From Hofstenia miamia (lineage: Eukaryota; Xenacoelomorpha; Acoela): 64,000 bases of DNA. A program made the position numbers and the translations under genes. Each line of letters begins with the position of its first letter. Within the stretch, counting starts at the first letter, position 1. Shown piece after piece: positions 45,353 through 54,660 of the stretch. The DNA lies in the NCBI GenBank assembly GCA_004352715.1, contig SCFE01000061.1:64860-128859 (forward strand). Direction: 5' to 3'. The notes beneath the pieces are model-generated. The model was not told the origin of the DNA and ran no database searches. It worked only from the letters and a program-made list of their open reading frames with translations.

Positions 45353-46281
45353 TGTAGAATCGTGGGCTGGTAGGGAAACATAACTAGCAACTTAATTGAC
45401 TCTGCAGAAGGTTTAAATAGCGTGTTTACAATACAGCCACGATTCCGAGAAACAGAATAACATAGAACTTATAACTTATAGATGTAACATTGGTAATTCA
45501 TCCAAGTAACAAAACTACTTTAGGTAACATCCAAGATGACCAATTCCTATGACTTCCAGCTGAAGCAGAGCATCCAAATTAAAGTGCTTAACCTATTGAC
45601 TGGTGCTACCCTATTTGTCTCACTTGTTTAATTTCTATCTCACCTCAAAAAATACAGATTCTCATTTTCATTGTTATCTCTCAGCTCACTATTAAATAAT
45701 CTGTAATTGCCAGATATTCGTGCTAGCCAACAGCATGGTATCATCACAGTGTTAGGTTGTATAAGTGCATGTACTTGTTGAACTAAGAACGAGAGTTTTA
45801 TTATTTCCCTATACATAACTGTATACGTAACTTAATGGGTCCACAATTCGGACTGGATAATCAACAGACCTCCAGAAGCAACTTGTTGCCCTGTGCTAGT
45901 GAAAGCACTCCCGAATTGTTGCTGATCTTAAGCAATAAGTTTCATAAAGATAATAAATAAATAGAAAATACAATGGTAAAGACTGCAGTTGAGAGTAGAT
46001 AAATTCTATTAAACTATCACTATATTTCTCTCAGGTTTTATACAAATGTTTAACTATTACCTGCCTTTATTTACAATAATCAGAATGTCAATGTAGTTAC
46101 AACATGATCAATATTTCTTCCCTCACAAAATTCAATTTGAGCAATAATAAGCACCACTGAGGGGACATCAAATTAGTAATAACAACCTGAGATCAAAAAT
46201 AATGTTGACGTCATGGTGACATAAAAATACAGAATGAATTTTAAAAAATAAAATCAACAAAAGTCCCTGAGTAACTCTACA
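45353..46281 (-). repeat. LTR-A copy L5 (5' LTR of E4)
   Basis: 929 bp, reversed, ending GTAACTCTACA, followed by the duplicated ATAC and E2 RT sequence. CRE palindrome at 46206-46213. Confidence 0.93.
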
Positions 46282-46426
46282 ATACAGGGAAGCAATAGCC
46301 CATACACTGCTCCCACCATGTTTATTCAACAAGGTGAGAAGTATCAGCTGTGCATCAACTTCAGGAAGCTTAATGACATAACAATTAAGGATGCATATCC
46401 ATTACCGAGGATCGAGGACCTCCTAT
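45753..46426 (+). repeat. ~674-bp duplicate, copy 1 (probable assembly overlap)
   Basis: Covers the last 529 bp of L5 and the first 145 bp of resumed E2 RT. It is nearly identical to 46428-47101, with a single N (46427) between. A few differences (for example CCGAGGATCGAGG versus CTGAGGATCAAAG) suggest two haplotypes or two copies joined. Confidence 0.8.
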
Positions 46427-46427
46427 N

Positions 46428-47101
46428 TAGGTTGTATAAGTGCATGTACTTGTTGAATTAAGAATGAGAGGTTTATTATTTCCCTATACATAACTGTATA
46501 TGTAACTTAATAAGTCCACAATTCGGACTGGATAGTCAACAGACCTCCAGAAGCAACTTGTTGCCCTGTGCTAGTGAAAGCACTCCCGAATTGTTGCTGA
46601 TCTTAAGCAATAAGTTTCATAAAGATAATAAATAAATAGAAAATACAATGGTAAAGACTGCAGTTGAGAGTAGATAAATTCTATTAAACTATCACTATAT
46701 TTCTCTCAGGTTTTATACAAATGTTTAACTATTACCTGCCTTTATTTACAATAATCAGAATGTCAATGTAGTTACAAAATGATCAATATTTCTTCCCTCA
46801 CAAAATTCAATTTGAGCAATAATAAGCACCACTGAGGGGACATCAAATTAGTAATAACAACCTGAGATCAAAAATAATGTTGACGTCATGGTGACATAAA
46901 AATACAGAATGAATTTTAAAAAATAAAATCAACAAAAGTCCCTGAGTAACTCTACAATACAGGGAAGCAATAGCCCATACACTGCTCCCACCATGTTTAT
47001 TCAACAAGGTGAGAAGTATCAGCTGTGCATCAACTTCAGGAAGCTTAATGACATAACAATTAAGGATGCATATCCATTACTGAGGATCAAAGACCTCTTA
47101 T
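46428..47101 (+). repeat. ~674-bp duplicate, copy 2, with partial LTR-A
   Basis: Repeats the last 529 bp of L5 (46428-46956) and then the ATAC plus RT start. The true E2 RT continues from this copy. Confidence 0.8.
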
Positions 47102-48135
47102 ATGACGCCAGCAAATATAAATTCTTTTCCTGCCTCAATTTGTGTAAGGCATACTGGCCAATGCGCCAGTCTGACATCCATAAGACAGCCTTCATTACCC
47201 CTTATGGTCTGTATGAGTGGAAGTATATGGCCTTTGGTCTATGCAATGGTCCAGCTACTTTTCAATGCTATGTAACTAAGGTGCTCACAAACAATGCCAA
47301 CATTCTTGAACCCAGCATATCAGCTTACATTGATGACATTTTGGTTGCCATCAATACTTTTGAAGAGCATTTGACTAAGCTTGGTCGCCCCCTAGATTTG
47401 CTGCAAAGAGCAGGATTGGATGTCAATGGAAATAAGTGCTCATTAGCCCAAATGAAGGTTATTTTTCTTGGTCAAGTTGTTGAGCCAGGGAAGATTTCGA
47501 TAAAGAATAATGCCAAAGACTTCTTGGACAAGATCAAGATGCTGAGAAGCTGCTGAGATGTACACTGATTGATGGGTTTCCTTAACTATTACAGGATGTT
47601 TCTTCCAGACCTGGCAGAGAAGACAAAGAACATCTCGAATCTATTGAAAAAATCTGTAGAATTTAAGTGGACGTGGCAGGAGCAGGAAGCTCTGGATGGC
47701 ATCAAAGTTGAGCTCAAAAAGATACTGTTGCTGAATACCCCTGACTACACAAGGGATTTCATAGTTGACTGTGATGTGAGTAATGTAGCTATAAGTGGGA
47801 TATTGAGCCAAGATATCAATGGAGTCAAGAGTCCCATCCAGTATTTCAGTCAGAAACTGAGGGCCTTGGAAAGAAATTATGCCACGACGAAATGCAAAAT
47901 GCTTGCTTCAGTTGAATCCCTGAAAAAATTTCAATATTTCATACTAGGACATAAGTTCATTGTGAGAACAGACAATAGCGCTCTTGCCTGGCTGAAAAAA
48001 TTTAATGGTGACAAATCAAACATAGTCACTTGTTGGATCAAATACTTAAACAACTTTTCCTTCACAATCAGACACTGCCCTGGTAGACTCCATCTGAATG
48101 CCAACTATTGGACTGCATTACCAAGTTATGAATGA
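46957..48135 (+). pseudogene. RT and RNase H of E2 (resumed)
   Basis: Continues E2 after the nested insertion. Frame 46993-47556 (187 codons): N-F-R-K-L-N, motif A F-S-C-L-N-L-C-K-A-Y-W (catalytic Asp changed to Asn), a 6-bp loss after A-Y-W, A-F-G-L-C-N-G-P-A-T-F-Q, and motif C A-Y-I-D-D-I-L-V-A intact. After a stop and shift, frame 47569-48135 (188 codons) holds the connection and RNase H: D-C-D-V-S-N (catalytic Asp), Y-F-S-Q-K-L, D-N-S-A-L-A-W-L. TGA at 48133. Inactive through the motif A change and breaks. Confidence 0.88.
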
Positions 48136-49415
48136 GACCTCAAGAAACCAAATGGAGAAAAGGTCCCTTTCTCCTTTATTCCTCATACTGAATATCAACT
48201 GATACCCAAAATTAATGCTGATCAAAATGGAAAACCCATCCTTCCCATACTATGAAGAGGGTGAAGGATCTGTACTTCCCCACGTCTCTGGAAGTAAATT
48301 GGTATTTCAACCATTATAATTGGCATTCCAATGAAAAGGGTTTATTGTACGCTAAAAGCAAGCACAGCAACCAACTTACTATTCCCAAGTATTTTAAGAG
48401 GGACCTAGTACACAGAGTCCATGAAAAGGGTCACTTAGGCATCCTCCAAACTGAGAAAACCTTCAACTCTTGGTATGTCACCACTGGAATAAGAGCTACA
48501 GTTACAGATGTCATCAACAAATGTGAGAGGTGTTTACTCAACAATATAAATCACTTTCCTCAACAGAGAGCTGAACTCAAATTGTGATCAGCAGAGAGCC
48601 CTAACGAGTTGGTCCATATTGACCTTGAACAGCTGTCAAAGGACAACAAAGGTTTCCAGTATATACTTGTAATGGTTGACCACTTTACCAAATTTGCTCA
48701 AATGATTCCTCTAAGTAGCACAACAGCAGAGAAAGTTGCTGACAAAATAGTCAAAGAATGGATTTTAAAGTATGGTCCCATGTGAAAATTAGTTTCTGAT
48801 AGAGGTTGTCAGTTTGAAAGTAATCTCTTGAAGGCTTTAATGAAGGAACTTGAAGTGGTACATGAGCTGACCACTGCCTATCACCACCAGGCAAATGGTT
48901 TAGTGGAATGATTAAACTGAACCCTTATAAAATTAATTCAGGTAGCCTTATCACGCACAGCAGGAAAACAATGGCAGTGAATTATTGAATGCATTGAGTA
49001 TTTTTATAACACATCAGTTCATGCAACTACCAGAGTGAGCCCCTTCAAGGCCATGTTTGGTCGTGAGGCCATCACTTCCCTAGCAATGATGTTCCTGAAA
49101 TACGCAGAAAATAATGTGGACAGTTATGTGAATAGGTTAATCCAGGATATGCAGCAAATTCACCTTACAATTTGTCACAACACAAATCAGTCCCATAAAA
49201 GGCAGAAGAAAACCTTCAATAAGAAGATATATGGCAAGCTGCACAAATGTGGCAACTGGGTCTTTGCATATCTTCCTCAAATTACAATGGATAGTAATCA
49301 AGTACACAAGCTTGCAAATGATTGGCAAGGTCCCTTTACTATAGAAAAAGTGCTTGATCATAACACTTACACCTTAAACAATGGTAAAACAGTATATTTT
49401 CAAGGGCTCAAATGA
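48136..49415 (+). pseudogene. Integrase of E2
   Basis: Frame 48252-48587: zinc domain H-E-K-G-H-L-G and C-E-R-C. The core (48590-49030) keeps H-I-D-L (first catalytic Asp intact), S-D-R-G and G-L-V-E (catalytic Glu). It has stops at TGG-to-TGA (about 48587), TGA (48783) and CGA-to-TGA (48908). Frame 49035-49415 (126 codons): S-P-F-K-A-M-F-G-R-E-A, then K-L-H-K-C-G-N, G-P-F-T-I-E-K-V-L-D-H-N-T-Y-T-L, ending G-L-K-TGA. This is the only integrase here with all three acidic residues. Confidence 0.88.
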
Positions 49416-49717
49416 GCTATAAAAGATATAGAGCATGTTATAATTGACAATAACAATGAATTTACATTAGTAGATAATGGTGTCAATGTATATGAAAAAT
49501 ATGATAATTTAACTAGTTTTTCAGAGGATGAATTTTCCAACACTGATTACACTTACGATAATATTAATTCAGACAGTATAGATACTCATACGCTCCCCCA
49601 AAGAAGGGCAACAACTACTCATGCTTATGATCCCAGCATTTGGGATTTAAATCTTATAACTCCATTTAGGAATGAACACCCCAAGTTGAAAACGAGAGTT
49701 GCCAGCTCCACCATCCC
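49416..49717 (+). pseudogene. Acidic open frame after E2 integrase, cut by gap
   Basis: Same TGA followed by an open frame (D-N-N-N-E-F-T, S-F-S-E-D-E-F, R-R-A-T-T-T-H, D-P-S-I-W-D-L-N) as in E3 and E4. The ORF3 of E2 should follow but is lost in the 787-N gap. Confidence 0.55.
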
Positions 49718-50504
49718 NNNNNNNNNNNNNNNNNNNNNNNNNNNNNNNNNNNNNNNNNNNNNNNNNNNNNNNNNNNNNNNNNNNNNNNNNNNNNNNNNNN
49801 NNNNNNNNNNNNNNNNNNNNNNNNNNNNNNNNNNNNNNNNNNNNNNNNNNNNNNNNNNNNNNNNNNNNNNNNNNNNNNNNNNNNNNNNNNNNNNNNNNNN
49901 NNNNNNNNNNNNNNNNNNNNNNNNNNNNNNNNNNNNNNNNNNNNNNNNNNNNNNNNNNNNNNNNNNNNNNNNNNNNNNNNNNNNNNNNNNNNNNNNNNNN
50001 NNNNNNNNNNNNNNNNNNNNNNNNNNNNNNNNNNNNNNNNNNNNNNNNNNNNNNNNNNNNNNNNNNNNNNNNNNNNNNNNNNNNNNNNNNNNNNNNNNNN
50101 NNNNNNNNNNNNNNNNNNNNNNNNNNNNNNNNNNNNNNNNNNNNNNNNNNNNNNNNNNNNNNNNNNNNNNNNNNNNNNNNNNNNNNNNNNNNNNNNNNNN
50201 NNNNNNNNNNNNNNNNNNNNNNNNNNNNNNNNNNNNNNNNNNNNNNNNNNNNNNNNNNNNNNNNNNNNNNNNNNNNNNNNNNNNNNNNNNNNNNNNNNNN
50301 NNNNNNNNNNNNNNNNNNNNNNNNNNNNNNNNNNNNNNNNNNNNNNNNNNNNNNNNNNNNNNNNNNNNNNNNNNNNNNNNNNNNNNNNNNNNNNNNNNNN
50401 NNNNNNNNNNNNNNNNNNNNNNNNNNNNNNNNNNNNNNNNNNNNNNNNNNNNNNNNNNNNNNNNNNNNNNNNNNNNNNNNNNNNNNNNNNNNNNNNNNNN
50501 NNNN
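49718..50504. other. Assembly gap (787 N)
   Basis: Run of N. Expected to hide the ORF3 and polypurine tract of E2 (about 3.5 kb if complete). The gap length may be an estimate. Confidence 0.95.
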
Positions 50505-50571
50505 AATTGCCATACCAATTGATACCAGGTCATTTGTATTAGATTTGTATTAGTGCTAAACACTGCCTTAA
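50505..50571. other. 67 bp before L6 that do not match the element interior
   Basis: Ends GCTAAACACTGCCTTAA right before L6. The expected polypurine tract and ORF3 end are missing, so this may be foreign or rearranged sequence. Confidence 0.5.
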
Positions 50572-51498
50572 TGTAGAGTCACTCAGGGACTTTTTCGATT
50601 TTATTCTTTATGAATTATTTTGTATTTTTACGTCACCATGACTTCAGCATTTATTTTGATCTCAGGTTGCTATTGTTAATTTGACGTCCCCTTGATGGTG
50701 CTTATTATTATTGCTCAAATTGAATTTACAAGGGAAAGAATAATTGATCATGTTTAAACTACATAGACAACTGATTTTGTAAACAAAGGCAGGTAATAAT
50801 TCCATTCTTATATAAAACCTGAGAGACCTGTAGAGAATGTACAATAGATTTTATCTACTCTCAACTACTGTTTTTACCATTGTATTTTTTCTTTGTATTA
50901 TATCTTTATGAAAACTATTGCTTAAGATTGGTGACAATTCAGGAGTGCTTTCACTAGCATGGGGCAACAATTTGCTTCTGGAGGTCTTTTGATTATCCAG
51001 CCCAAATTGTGGACCCATTAAGTTACATATATGGTTATGTATATGGAAATAATAAACCTTTCATTTGTAATTCAAAATGCACATGCACTTATACAACCTA
51101 ACACTGTGATGATAGCATGCTGTTGGCTAGCACAAATATCTGGCAATTACAGATTATTTAATAATGAACTGAGAGATAACAATGAAAATGAGATTCTGTA
51201 TTCTTTGATGTGAGATAGAAATTAAAAAGTGAGACAAATAGGGTAGCACCAGTCAATAGATTAAGCACTTTACTTCTGGATACTCTGCTTTGGCTGGAAG
51301 CCATATGAATTGGTCATCTTGGGTTTTACCTAAAGTAGTTTTGTTACTTTAATGAATTACCAATGTTGCATCTATAAGTTTTATGTTCTATGCTATTATG
51401 TTCCTCAGAATCATGGCTGTACTGTAAATGCTATTTAAACCTTCTGCAAGTTCAATTAAGTTTCTAGTTAAGTTACCTTATCAGAACATGATTCTACA
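50572..51498 (+). repeat. LTR-A copy L6 (right end of outer composite)
   Basis: 927 bp, TGTAGA...TCTACA, followed by TTAT. The CRE is mutated (TGACTTCA) and the end reads CAGAACATGATTCTACA. More diverged from L1/L2 in its 5' half than they are from each other. Confidence 0.9.
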
Positions 51499-51502
51499 TT
51501 AT

Positions 51503-52470
51503 AATATAGTATGAATTTAAAGTAAGCTGACTTTTCTCTATCATTTCACAAAATTCCCTCCTCTCAAATGTGACTGTGTCACTTTTGGGTGCATGAACTT
51601 ACAATGCATATTTCTGAATTCCTGAATTCAAATTTCAAATTTAAAACAATATGGATTAATTATATATTATCCCCTGAACTGGTACTGTGCATTCAAATTC
51701 TTTTAGAACAATTTTCCCCTAACTCTTTACCAAAAGTATTTAAAATTAGTTTTGCTTATTTCAAGCAATATATTTCATAATTATGCAATATAAATATTAG
51801 TAAATCAAAATAAGGGATTATGCAGCAGTATTCACCTTTTGGGTGACTATGTTGTAACACACAAAACTGATACATTTTGATACAAAACTGATGAAAGACA
51901 TTTGAATTTCTGTCAGGACAGGGCAATTTTCAGATTATCCTCAATAATGTTTGGCCAAAATGTTTACTATTTTTACAGCATTAAAATAATAAATGAATAT
52001 AAATGTAATAGTGTTGGGGATAGTGAAACAATAACTTAACAATTAAATAATTTGGGGTGCACTTATTTATGGAATGGCAGATGTTCTTAATGTAAATATT
52101 TTAATGGCATCCCTTAGAAATGTTGACAGTTCATTAATGTTGTGATTTCTTAATGTTGTGTCTTTTAATGTCATAAATATAATATATTTAAATTAGTTTA
52201 GGGCCTTGGTTTATAAAATGATGGAAAATGGGATTTTGGTCAATGGCTTAGGTCTATGAAATAAGAGAGAAACAAAGCTTTGGGTTAGGGCTTAGGCTTA
52301 ATAAAAGTATATTTGAGACATGGGTTGATGATTTAATTTAATAAAATAATAAAAAATAAGCTTTTGGGTGAGAGTGTAGTTCTATGAATGCTGAAAATAG
52401 GGTTTTGGGTTAGGGTTTAGTTTTATAAAATGATGAAGAAATAGGGTATTGAGATTGGTTTAGGAATAGT
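51503..52470. other. Non-coding stretch with TTAGGG-like words
   Basis: No supported ORF. Between 52280 and 52430 the words GGGTTAGGG, GGGCTTAGGC and TTTTGGGTTAGGGTTTAG recur, a degenerate short repeat. Near 52090-52180, TTAATG(T)-type words are the reverse complement of the ATTAAAAA-type words at 53795-53945, on the other side of the DNA transposon. Confidence 0.4.
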
Positions 52471-52479
52471 AATTTGCAA

Positions 52480-52713
52480 GGGTCTGTCTCTCTTCCCCCA
52501 AACTCACTTCCCCCAAGTCTGATGTCACAAAATATTAAATACAATACTGTTAGAGACACAATTTCAATGAAATTGCAATTAATATATTTGAATAAATATA
52601 TGTATTTCTTTAAACTCTATTTTGATTAGTTTTCTATGTAGTTAAGATTGCTAAAATATGGAATTACAAGTAACTATATGTAAATATGTTCTATAATTAT
52701 AAATGTTGAGGTT
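52480..52713 (+). repeat. Left terminal inverted repeat
   Basis: Pairs with 53563-53782. The first 60 bp differ at a single position (TGATGTCA versus TGACGTCA). Confidence 0.85.
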
Positions 52714-53562
52714 CGCCCTTTACATTTAGTAAGCATTTAGAAATCCTTTGAAAGTCTGCTTAGATTTAAAATAGAAATTTAATTATGTTGATTATTTTTG
52801 TAGTTTGTACTTTATTGTAATAGGTAATAATTTTTTCAGCATTCATTTGTTATTTGTTTGCTAAATTTTTATTGTATATCTGATAGATTTCCTGATTAGA
52901 TAGTATTTGTTGTTTGTGCTGACAGACTATTCTATTCTTTTTTGCAGTAGTTGCTTATAACTTTGAAAATATTGAATGTAATTTTTTTATATGTATTTTA
53001 CTAGAATGTAGAATTAGCCTGGCAACAATGAGTGGGAGTCAGCTCTCTCATGACACCCCTGCATTAAAAGCAGTTAATACTTCAGTATATTACTTGAGGG
53101 GGACCAGGAATCTGGAAAAATCGTAATAATGCATCACATTGGTTTGCTATTTACAAATACAATTCAGAAATTTATACATCCAGGCGTTAAACAAAAATCA
53201 CTAATTTTTCTGATTTTTATTTTATACTGGTACGCATGCAGGTATATTATTTCAAATTGTTGTTTAAAAAAATAAAGGAGCATTTCAAAAAGCAGATCTG
53301 ATGGGATTTAAACCTGTAATTTCCATATTAGAAACAGCTGTGTTGTCTTACACTACGAATCTGTAAAATACTTTTTAGAAATAGATAAGCTAACCAAAAT
53401 TAGTCCGAAGTAAATATGACACAAAACAAATTTACGTTTATATATTAGCTATGAATTATGAAATTACACAGCACAAGGCATGCTAATGCAATTCTTTAAT
53501 CATCAGGTTAGATCTAAACAGTGTCGGGGGTAAAATATAAATATATAATATGTAAATAGTAA

Positions 53563-53782
53563 ATGCTTATAATTATGGCACATATTTACATTTACTTGCT
53601 TGTAATTCCATATTTCAGCAAACTTAATTACATAAAATCTAATCAAAATAGAGTTTAAAGAAATACATATATTTATTCAAATATATAATTACAATTTCAT
53701 TGAAATTGTGTCTCTAATGGTATTTAATATTTTGTGACGTCAGACTTGGGGGAAGTGAGTTTGGGGGAAGAGAGACAGACCC
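53563..53782 (-). repeat. Right terminal inverted repeat
   Basis: Reverse complement of 52480-52713, with a few small deletions near its middle. Confidence 0.85.
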
Positions 53783-53794
53783 AATTTGCAACAA

Positions 53795-53945
53795 TAAATA
53801 TTAAAAATGATAACACTAAGAAACTACAATATTAAAAAATGATGACATTAAAAAATTACAAAAATTAAAAAAAATTTAAAGAAATTAATTAGCAATGACA
53901 TTAAAAATGTAGACTTTAAAAAAACGACATTAAAAGTTTTACCCT
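53795..53945. repeat. Degenerate GACATTAAAAA-type tandem repeat
   Basis: ATTAAAAA words with ATGA(C) or ACGAC spacers recur at about 15-25 bp spacing, too decayed for a clear monomer. Confidence 0.4.
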
Positions 53946-54499
53946 ATGGAATTAGTCTTGCCTAGTCTATCTAACATCTGAGAAATCATTCTAAGCTGAC
54001 CAAAAGATGTCATTACACTATGCAAGTATCCTTTACTCTCAAATGCACATATTGTCAGTAACAATATAAAACACATACAAAATGCTTATGAAACAACCTT
54101 GTGTAGACATTATAATATTCCAATGAAAGCAAAGACTTTTGAAATTTTGGTAATTTTTAATAAAATTCAAAACTGAAGCTTAATCATATTGATTTAAAAA
54201 TTTATAAGTCAATAAGAAACAACATATTCAACACAATTGTTTCTAATTAAAGAATGTCATATGAAAATGATAGAGAGGTAAAGACATATAAACAACTATA
54301 ATAATTAGATGCAATTTAAACATATGGTGGAAGGCCCGACAAAAACATCTAAGACATTATTGAGGTAGTTATTATAAAAATGAGAAATAAAATAGCACCA
54401 TTTTAGCATTTAATGGAGCAAAGTGTCCAATATAGTTATAATAGGATATCAAGGACAAGGCAACAACTTGTTTAAATTGTATATTTGATACAAAATTAA

Positions 54500-54660
54500 G
54501 AAATACGAAATTATTGGAATGCGAAATTATTGGAAACGACGCTATTGGAAAACGACACTAGTGAAATACGAAATTACTGTAATATGAAGTTATTGGAAAC
54601 GATGCTATTCGAACACCACATAAAAATACGAAATTAAATGATACGCCGTTAAAAATCCTG
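54500..54660. repeat. Degenerate ACGAAATTATTGGAA minisatellite
   Basis: (T)ACGAAATTAxTGGAA and AACGACGCTATTGGA variants repeat about nine times with a unit near 14-18 bp. Such arrays sometimes sit inside DNA transposon ends, but no transposon was identified here. Confidence 0.55.

Larger units (their letters stand above)
25074..46281 (-). mobile_element. Inner composite retroelement L3-E3-L4-E4-L5
   Basis: Three minus-strand LTR-A copies bound two near-full internal regions of about 9.2 kb each. E3 is 26010-35237 and E4 is 36171-45352. Polypurine tracts lie on the inner side of L3 and L4, primer sites on the inner side of L4 and L5, all in correct orientation. The whole block interrupts the E2 RT with a 4-bp duplication. 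A three-LTR tandem can arise by recombination between LTRs of two copies, or by insertion of a tandem cDNA; the sequence does not tell which. Confidence 0.9.
18993..51498 (+). mobile_element. Outer composite Ty3/gypsy-like element: L1, deleted unit, L2, E2, L6
   Basis: Three same-direction 927-929-bp LTR-A copies bound two internal regions. The first (19922-20580) is mostly missing. The second (E2) runs 21510-50571 and is split by the inner composite at 25074-46281. The flanking bases are TTAT on both sides (18989-18992 and 51499-51502), consistent with a single insertion and a 4-bp duplication. The unit order is gag, protease, RT, RNase H, integrase, ORF3, as in gypsy-type elements with an extra 3' gene. 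The L1-L2 unit contains a 10-N gap and the L6 side a 787-N gap, so the array is partly an assembly construct. Confidence 0.7.
52480..53782. mobile_element. Non-autonomous long-TIR DNA transposon (MULE/Merlin-like)
   Basis: 1,303 bp with inverted ends GGGTCTGTCTCTCTTCCCCC...GAGAGACAGACCC extending about 220-235 bp (52480-52713 and 53563-53782) at about 90% identity. Flanked by the 9-bp duplication AATTTGCAA (52471-52479 and 53783-53791). No ORF above noise inside. Long TIRs with a 9-bp duplication are typical of Mutator-like elements; Merlin also makes 8-9-bp duplications. hAT makes 8. The superfamily is therefore likely but not proven. Confidence 0.85.

Noticed and set aside
46428-46956. A seventh LTR-A (partial) as a separate insertion
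   Set aside because: It is a copy of the end of L5 next to a single N, with the same junction to E2; most likely an assembly overlap.
49625-50563. Four long frames across the N run
   Set aside because: They consist almost wholly of unknown residues from the gap.
52280-52430. Internal telomeric repeat
   Set aside because: TTAGGG-like words recur but never as a regular tandem array; too degenerate to call.
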